In this document: piece by piece, positions 1 through 8,600 of the stretch
Position numbering within the stretch: position 1 is the first letter of the stretch
Layout of the letters: each line of letters starts with the position of its first letter
Assembly (NCBI GenBank): GCA_029204225.1
Contig: CM055097.1
Span: 53,251,592-53,315,591, forward strand
DNA from: Diphasiastrum complanatum
Taxonomy: Eukaryota; Streptophyta; Lycopodiopsida; Lycopodiales; Lycopodiaceae
Length of the DNA: 64,000 nucleotides
Reading direction: 5' to 3'
Made by a program: the position numbers and the translations under genes
The notes under the pieces: generated by a model
What the model was told of the DNA's origin: nothing
The model's input: the letters and a program-made list of their open reading frames with translations, nothing else
Databases searched by the model: none

Positions 1-1
1 A

Positions 2-151
2 GGATCCGATGTTGAGGATTCTAGGGAAAGGAGAGCACATCGTGCTGTCCATGAATCAAAGTCGACCGAGGATACTCAAGATCAGCTTTGGAAATCCCAA
101 ATGGAGTTGCTTAACCAGCAACACCAAATCCCTATCTCTCTTTTAGTCTAG
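2..151 (+). CDS. possible 3' end of an upstream gene (partial)
   Basis: An open frame enters from the left edge and runs 49 codons to a TAG at 149-151. The peptide is charged and hydrophilic (Glu, Arg, Gln, Ser rich, with a WKSQMELLNQQ stretch), more like a real protein tail than random translation of this AT-rich DNA. I do not recognise a family. It could be the last exon of a gene to the left, or a chance open frame. The interval up to 1211 shows no other convincing coding sequence. Confidence 0.3.
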   Translation, partial: GSDVEDSRERRAHRAVHESKSTEDTQDQLWKSQMELLNQQHQIPISLLV

Positions 152-477
152 ATCCATTCACTTGCTGCTTGTAAATAACCACATAGGTCACATACTCTAC
201 AAATATACATTTGTTTTCTAACAGTTTGCAGAAATACAAAAGAATCGGTGACAGTGTTCTCTCGATTGTTCGAATGTCCTTCGTGCCGGATGGAGCGCCA
301 TTAGGGCACAAGAATAGACTACTTTTTGGCATTCCAAATAAGTGCTCCGATATCGTCGAAGGGCTCTGTTTTGCATGTCGTCTATTCCGTCCAGTGCCCA
401 CAACAATAAACTGGGCTCCAAACGGTTCTGTACTTGGCGACTTTTCATTGATGATGCCGACGTCTATCTAAAATTGT

Positions 478-795
478 GAATACTAAAAAGTGAATATCCT
501 GAATATTGATCATGATTATTTTGAATACTGAACGTGAATATTGTGAATAGTCATGAATATTGATCATGAATACTCATGAATATTGATCATGAATACTCGT
601 GATTATTGTGAATATTCATGAATACTGATCGTGATTATTGAAAATATTTATCTTAAATACTCGTGAATAATGATCATAATTATTGTGAATACTCTTGAAT
701 ATTGATCGTGGTTATTGTGAATATTGTTCGTGAATATTAAAATATTTTGAATATTAAGTGTGATTATTGTGAATAATGATCTTGAATATTCTAGA
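478..795. repeat. AT-rich degenerate minisatellite
   Basis: About 320 bases are built from variants of the words GAATATTGATCATGAATACTC and GTGATTATTGTGAATATT, repeated with substitutions and small gaps. The words ATTGATCATGAAT and TGTGAATA recur many times. There are no open frames. It lies between the partial upstream frame and the PPR-fusion gene. Confidence 0.75.
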
Positions 796-1211
796 ATCTT
801 GCCAACTTCAAAATTTCATGAATCATCTCAATAAAATTACTTAACGATACTTACCTCTTTAGCAAAAAAGCTAAAAATAGCATTTTTTTAAATCTCAAAG
901 AAAATAATATATATTTTTTCAATCCACAATTTCACTGTCATGGCAAGGCCTTTGTGTATAATACCAGAATGTTCTTGTTTGCAATGAACCACTTAGCCAA
1001 AATGAGAGTAGAGGAGAATGACATCCATGTGATGGGGATGGCAAGAGTGCTTGGCAACCTCATGTAGATGACAAGGTTCTAGGCATAAAATAATGAAGAA
1101 CCAAAGGCCCAATATAATATATGTATGTAATTGGGGTAGCAAAACCACCAAGAAAGAAGTGAAGAATACACACACAGTTTTACTCGAAGCAAAGCAAAAG
1201 GAAGGGAGGCT

Positions 1212-2615
1212 ATGGCCGCAGCGGGAGGAGGAGGAGGGCTTTGTTGCAACCCACATCGTCGTCGTCATCATCGCCATCGCTTCTTTTTCTGTTATCCTCA
1301 TCAATCCTCACTCGGTTGGTGTTCCCCCCGCAGTATCAAAATCAGCCCAGTAATCACAAATAAAGATGCCCTTTCATCCTCTTGTAATTCCCTCACTTGT
1401 AGCACTACTTCTCTTCCTCTTCCTCCTCCTCCTTCTCCTGGTTTTTGGCCTTCTATGGGGGAAGCAGGTTCGACGACAAGTACCTCGGAGAGAGAATGTG
1501 AGATTTTTGCTCTGCTCTGATTTGGGCTTTGATTGTGTGTTGCTTTTTCTTCTTCTTATTCTTCTTCTTCTTGTGTTGTGTTTTAACTTGTTAGGCGTGA
1601 TGGAGTGCTAATATGCCTGCGTGCTGTATTGCTTTTGTTTTTGATGTGCTGCTCCTGGTGGGCTGGGTGTGTATGGGCTCCAGGCCAAGGAGCCAGACTA
1701 GAACGGCTCTGGCAGCAGTTCTTCTTGGATCCTTCGCAATGGTGGGACAAAAGGTTTGATAAGGTGAGACACGAATCTCACGCACTCTTGACTTTGTGAT
1801 GTAAATATAAATATACATGAACACATACGTTCCTTCAACCCGGATAGCAGAGATGCTGGATAAATCACTAATGTTTTGCTTATGCCGAATTTCTGGTTTC
1901 TTCAGGAAATGCATTGATATTGTAAATAGCTACAGGCTGAAGAGTCTGACCTCCTTTATCTCTCTCCGTCGTGCTAACCAAGCATTGAGAAGAAAACAAC
2001 TCGAGAGGGGTTCCTCTCAGGTTGTGGGGCAATAGGAGTGATGATAAGGTGAAATTGCTTCATTCAATCATTATAGGATATTATAGGATTGACAGTTTTT
2101 CTGTTAAGCTATAGTTTATAATGGGGATTGATAGATGTAACAAATCAACTGCTTTGAGACTTTCTGCTTTATTCACTTGTCATTGTCCACATTTTTGAAC
2201 TTGTGCCTCCATGCAACCGTCCATCTTTGGCCAATACAAATTCCTTCTTACAAGGTCAGGTGTTCTCAGTATGCTAGGGTGTCCAGCACTTGGATAATCG
2301 TGACATTCATGCAGGACGAAGAGAAAGAAAGTGAATAAAAAACTGAGCAACAGCCAAACTCGAAGATGATAACACCAACATGAATGATGGTACTCAAGAG
2401 GAAGTGAATCTTTACCAAGATGCTGAAAAGAAGAGCAATTGACTCCACCTTTCGATCCAACTGCAAGCCTTGCTTTGATACCACTAAGAAGATCCCCAAA
2501 GATCAAGCCTCCAAGAATACTTGAAAGGAGACAGTGTAGGCAAACCACCCAACCAAGTAAAAGTCGAAGATCCGTCCACAACAGTTTCACCCTCAAGCCA
2601 CAATATGTGAATACA

Positions 2616-2676
<61 letters not shown>

Positions 2677-5600
2677 CAAGAATTTGAAGAATTCCAATGT
2701 GTAGGAAGGCAACTTTCTACTAGTAGATATAGCCTACGGTGGTCTGTGCATGATGTTATGCAACCCCCATGTCCAATCTCACTCCACAACCAATTGATTG
2801 TTTCTTTGCATGGATGCAACCATCACATACCATGTGCATCTGAAGAATCATTCCGAATTGTCGTAATTGGAAATGGATATAACATTCTGAGCTACTTTTG
2901 TCATCAAAAGTGGAACTTAGGGAAGTTCTTCTTTACGCTTTCAACTGCATCCTAAGAAAAATTATCCTTAGTCTGACCTTTTCATCTGATGAAGCACTCA
3001 GAGATAGAATGATTTTCTAATTGTCTATCTCCGATTCCGAATACTTTCCTTAGGTCCTATAGGTACACTTAACGATAAATCCTCCGATTGGGTTCGATCC
3101 TTTCCAAGCGAAAGGCATCACCTTTGTTGATTATAATGCCGATGCTGTACCCTCCCTTTCTTAGAAAAAGTCTGGTCGTCTAAGAAAGAGTCCAGTTGTA
3201 ATCTCTCGAGTCTCAATCAGACCTAGTAGAATTTCCCATGCTTCCTTTGATGTCTGAGCTCTACTCATATTAAGTTCAACAGGGTGGACAAGAGCCTTTC
3301 CATCATGTTGTCTCTAACATGGAATGGCTTCAGCATCTGCTCCACTGTTCCATCTATGATTTCCAAAACGTGCTTTTCAAGCAGCGATTTTTTCATTCCT
3401 ATGCTATCAACGAGCCTTGATGCTGGAAGAGTTGGTTTCCATATTTTAGTGAAGATAAGAACACATTTGTCGTATGCTATGTAAATTTTCCTGTTACTAT
3501 GAACTAGCTCTGATAACATGTAGAGACCATCTAATTTTTCCTCTTACTATGAATTAGCTCTGATAACATGTAGAGAGCCTGAGGATTAGTAGCATAGGAT
3601 ATGTCTAATATTCTAGAAGAAGATAGAATCTTTACACAGCAAGGAATATGACCATATAAAATGAAGCAGTCTTGCATGCAGTATATGAGAGCATAGAGAG
3701 CAAAAGATACTGGCACAATGAAAGCTACACAAAAAACGAGCACCATCATTCAATTTAGAAAGAAGATGGAGCTGCACAAAAAATAGCTTGAAATTCCATT
3801 CAAATTGATCACAAATGCCATGACATGCTCTCTCCAAGAAGGCTCGTGCCTGTCAATTCACTCTTGTTATTGCTGATTCCTAGAGGTCCTCACTTATAAA
3901 TCATAAATGTTCTTGTAGGCGACTATGAGTATTCTGTCATGTGCTGCATGTAATTAGCCCATGAGCTTACTAATGAATTGCCAAATATGGCCATGGAGCT
4001 AAAGTAGACTAGAATTAGTCATTAGGACAGTTAATAAGGTGGCTCGAGCAACCTCACTATATTTGTGAATAGCGAATTTGTAATAATGGTTGTAAGGCCC
4101 GAATTAGCCAAATAAGGCCCCAAACTTATAGTAGAGGCACAAATGACCACTATAAATAGCTGAGGTCGTGCTAAATTTGGAGGCTATTGTTCATTTTGTA
4201 ATTTTGAGTTTTAAGAGATCTTGGAGCTTCTCTTGGAGAGCTTTCTTGATGAAGAAAGTGGTTCATGTGCCTAAAATCACACGAGAGCTATGATCATGCT
4301 CTAGAATCAGGCCCCTATCTTGTGAATCATCAATAATCATGAATAAAGATACCTTACTTTGCCTAATTTGGTGAAGTTTTGCTACTTTTAAGTATCTTTT
4401 TGATTTTTGACTAGTTTTTTGATTTCTTGCATTCCCATTGTAATTTGATGTTTGAATGCTAAGGTTGGCACATGACAATTTTGGTATCAGAGCATTAGAT
4501 CCTTTCTCCATCAGATTTGGTGGATTTTGTTAAATTTGGTAGAGTTTCTTGTTCTACTTTTCTTGTTTTTTTAATTTTCAGCAAGTTTTGATTCAATTTT
4601 TAACCATCTATTTTTTTTTTTTTTGGGTAGTTTCTTGTTGTAGAACAGTAGATCTTTCTTTTAGCTTTCTGGAGGTACTAAACTTTTCTGATTTGGAGCT
4701 ATAATGACCAAGTTATGGCCATTTTTGTGTTTTCTTTTCAATTTTAGTTAGTGACAGTTTTTGCAGTCTGTTTTTCTCTATTTTTGGCTGAGTTTTTGGC
4801 CGAATTTTATGATTGTATTTCTATAGGATTGTAAATCTTACTCTCAGCTTGAATTTGAGCCAATTCGCAGCTAATTTGGTTGAAAATTGAGAGAGATATG
4901 ACAATTCTTGTGAAGGAGGTCTAATTTTAGTTTTGGTAGAAATTTGGGAGAGAATCACTTCAACCTTTCATTTTTAAAGTTTTGGTTCTTTGTAAAAAAA
5001 TTTCAGTTTCTTCATTTTAAAGTTTCGCAGGCTTTTTAAAAAAATATTTTTTGACCTAACCCTACCGTCGCACGACCCTAACCCTAAGTTCGCAATTTAG
5101 GGCAAAACAAAAGTGCAAAAAAACAAGGAAATATGCTCTTAAAAATTTTAAACCCTAATTTTGAGTTTAAAACCTAAAAAGTATAAGAAAAAAAATAGCC
5201 CTAAATCTAACCCTCCCCACCATTACACTCCTCGACGCTACCCCCATCTCTCGCACGTAATCCTTGCCCGCGCCCCTCCATCGGCCCTGCCCCATCCTCT
5301 CTCTCCTTCTAGCCCGTACTCCCTCTCTCCCACGCGACGCCTCCCTCCCTCCTCGCGACGCCCTTTTCGGTCTCCGTATCTCTCTTTTGCGCCTCTCTCC
5401 TATCCTCCCTCTGTCCGCGCCCAGCTGTGCGCCTCCCTCCTTCGATCATAATGAAGATGATAATGTTGATTATGAGGCCTATGAAGATGCCTATGAAGTG
5501 AAGAAATTAACAGAAATGAAGGATGTTCTCTCTATGCCACTACAGGTATGATTGGTCCTTCTCTGATGGGTACATCATTTGCTGATACAAATGATTTTAA

Positions 5601-8600
5601 GGAGGGAAGGAATATTATTGTGGCAAGTGGAACGACAATTTCCAGTCCCTATGTCAATTTTGTGGGAAGTCAAACACCATCAACTCATTAACAGTGGATT
5701 AGTATTCATGGAAGATCAAATAATAGTGTAGACACTACTATTAGTAAAGTGACCGGTGGAACAAAGGAAATATTAGGTACACTTTTAACTGCCATACAAG
5801 ATAGTACCGAACAAACGAAACAAACAGGGCAACAATTACAAGAAAGGTCAGAGCAAAGATGGGAAGAAATGTACAACAAGATGGTCGCTCGTTTTGACTC
5901 TATCTTGCAATCGGCTGGTATTCCACAACAGCCAATTGATATTCAAACTACTAATCCTGAATTGTGTAGCACTGTGGATGTCTATGAAACAACGTTTCCT
6001 CTAGTCCAAGGGCAAGATATCGATCGAGATGTTTTTAGCAAACAAGATCATGAATCTTCTGATGAAGCTGATGATTTCAAGGAAGAAAGCAGAATTCTTG
6101 ATATCGATCTACCTTCCACGGAGGCAATATCAGCAAAGCACCGATGGACAAGTGAATGAAGACCAATTTGAAAATCCAGATCAAATCTTGTTCGATAGCT
6201 GTAATGATCAGGTCAAAGGTCAAAATAAAGAGGTATATTATGAACAGAACGAATTTCTATAGTTGCAGCTAACAAATCATGGAGTAAATCCGATTGTCGG
6301 GAATTGCATTCTACTACACAAATCAGTGGTTATGACCGTATTATTGACAATGATCTATTTGGATTAATTTCTAATTATGAATCAACTGAGTGGTATAACA
6401 CTGATACAAAATTCAAATACCAATACAACAACGAGCTTTTCGATGATGAAATTGGTATTAGTATTGCTTCCATGAAGTCAATAATAATAGATACATCCCA
6501 AGGTTTGAAGCAAATTCATATTGGGCTACCAACAAATGTGTCTAATGTGATATCAACGGAGGGATTTGGTGCAAAATCATCCAATATTCTTGTGTTAGGG
6601 GATGGCATCGATCCTATCAACAAGAAAAACAGATTGACATGGGAACCGAATTCAAGACTATCAAACTCTTTGTGTACAGATAACCAAAACAATCCCCTCA
6701 CTACATGGGACTGGATGAATCCAAATGTGGAATGCTTGCATTTATTGGATGCATTGGAACTTCAAAATGAAATCAAGATCATTCATTATGAAGTGGTACA
6801 CAAGGCAATGACAACACCAGATGCAGGGACAAAAACAGACGCATCTGGAATTGGATAGCCTATCCAATCAAGAGAGATACTGGGGAAGAAGACTATTGAA
6901 TGTCCTGTTGCTTGGATTCCGTCAACTCATGCAGAACTAATGCAACTTGAGGCTTTCCTGTGTTTCATCAATCTCTTCTTCAGTGATCTTATCAAATCAA
7001 TAGGATCAGTTGTAGATCAAAGGTTCTTTATGAAGAATTCTCGTTGCAAGCTTATTCTATGACAATAAGCAGAGGCAGCAAAATTTGATGAACGGTAGAT
7101 GGCTACTGACAAGAATATTCAGGGTGGCCAAATATGATTCGACTACCGCCAAAGGATTCGTGAAGCATGGCACTCAACAAAGAGCTACATGGTCTTCATT
7201 TTTGAGGGCAAAAATGCTTAAAGTAGGGGGAGTGTCATGTGCAACATGTAATTAGCTCATGAGCTTACTAATGAATTGCCAAATATGGCCATGGAGCTAA
7301 AGTAGACTAGAATTAGTCATTAGGACAGTTAATAAAGTGGCTCGAACAACCTCGCTATATTTGTGAATAGCGAATTTGTAATAATGGTTGTAAGGCCCGA
7401 ATTAGCCAAATAAGGCCCCAAACTTATAGTAGAGGCACAAATGACCATTATAAATAGCTGAGGTCGTGCTAAATTTGGAGGCTATTGTTCATTTTGTAAT
7501 TTTGAGTTTTAAGAGATCTTGGAGCTTCTCTTGGAGAGCTTTCTTGATGAAGAAAGTGGTTCATGTGCCTAAAATCACACGAGAGCTATGATCATGCTGT
7601 AGAATCAGGCCCCTATCTTGTGAATGATCAATAATCATGAATAAAGATACCTTACTTTGCCTAATTTGGTGAAGTTTTGCTACTTTTAAGTATCTTCTTG
7701 ATTTTTGACTAGTTTCTTGATTTCTTGCATTTCCATTGTAATTTGATATTTAATGAATGGATTAGATGTTTGAATGCTAAGGTTGGCACATGACATGTTC
7801 CGTCTTCTAATGCTTAATGTGTTACTCTAACTAAAAACGATTGTAATTTTTTAATCACCTTAATCCAAAGCTCAGTAGCTTGTTCAATAAGCATTGTTGG
7901 ACTTGGTGGTTCCATGATTTGATTTTTGTCTCTCTGAACAGCTGTGATTGTTGTATTACTGGCATAGTTGCACGGATCGCTGATTCAAACAGAGAATCGT
8001 GGTTCGAATCGGTCCGATTCGAATCGGCAACCTGTTCGAATTGATTGCCTCATTAAAAAAATTTGAATTGGCCCAAAAGAATGAAGAATTGTTTGAATCG
8101 GCCGATTCGAACCTGCCCCGCCGATTCGAACCGGTTCGAATCGGTCGAATCGGCTGGTTCGAACCGGTGCATGCAACATTGTTACCTGGTGGAGCTTTGA
8201 TGATTGCAGTCTATTCTATTCCAACTTACAAGAGCTGTGATCATTGGTAGATCTGTTTAAAGCCATGGCTGAACAGATTGCATGCTATTATTTTTGGCAG
8301 AGGAATCGAAGATTTCCTGACTTCATACATAAGACTGCAAAGAAAGCACTGTGGATTGACAATATGTTCAATCCTCCTTGGGTACATGCCAAAATAGCTG
8401 CCATGGTACAATGTCAAGAACAACGGCAATTCTTTTTTTCAAAACCTGAAATCTCTGGTATGCTTCTATTTTGCTCATAGTCTCTTTTCACAAGCATTGC
8501 CTGATTGAGGAGAGACATAAATTTCAGAGATTTTTTAAGCCACATCGACATTCCCCAATCATATTTTACCAAGTTTTTGATACATGTATGCAGGTAAAGT

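Larger units (their letters stand above)
3935..7795 (+). mobile_element. complete non-autonomous LTR retrotransposon
   Basis: The 5' LTR is 3935-4477 (543 bp) and the 3' LTR is 7233-7795 (563 bp). Both start TGTCATGTGC and end GCACATGACA, a perfect terminal inversion. They are nearly identical apart from a ~20-bp insertion near the end of the 3' copy. A primer-binding site TGGTATCAGAGC lies at 4482-4493 and a purine tract AAAGTAGGGGGAG at 7220-7232. Flanks TATTC (3930-3934) and TGTTC (7796-7800) resemble a 5-bp target duplication with one mismatch. No protease, integrase or reverse transcriptase is recognisable, so it must rely on another element. It occupies intron 2 of the PDF-PPR gene in sense orientation. 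TATAAATA boxes in its LTRs (near 4161 and 7450) could add transcription starts. Confidence 0.92.

Noticed and set aside
1366-1611. Leu-rich frame downstream of the fusion-gene start
   Set aside because: It reads the TTCTTC-rich start of intron 1 in another frame. The spliced frame with the transit-like leader explains the region better.
5161-5551. Pro/Ser/Arg-rich frames in the leader of the non-autonomous element
   Set aside because: Translations of a C/T-rich low-complexity block in two frames at once. The first frame starts with TTG.
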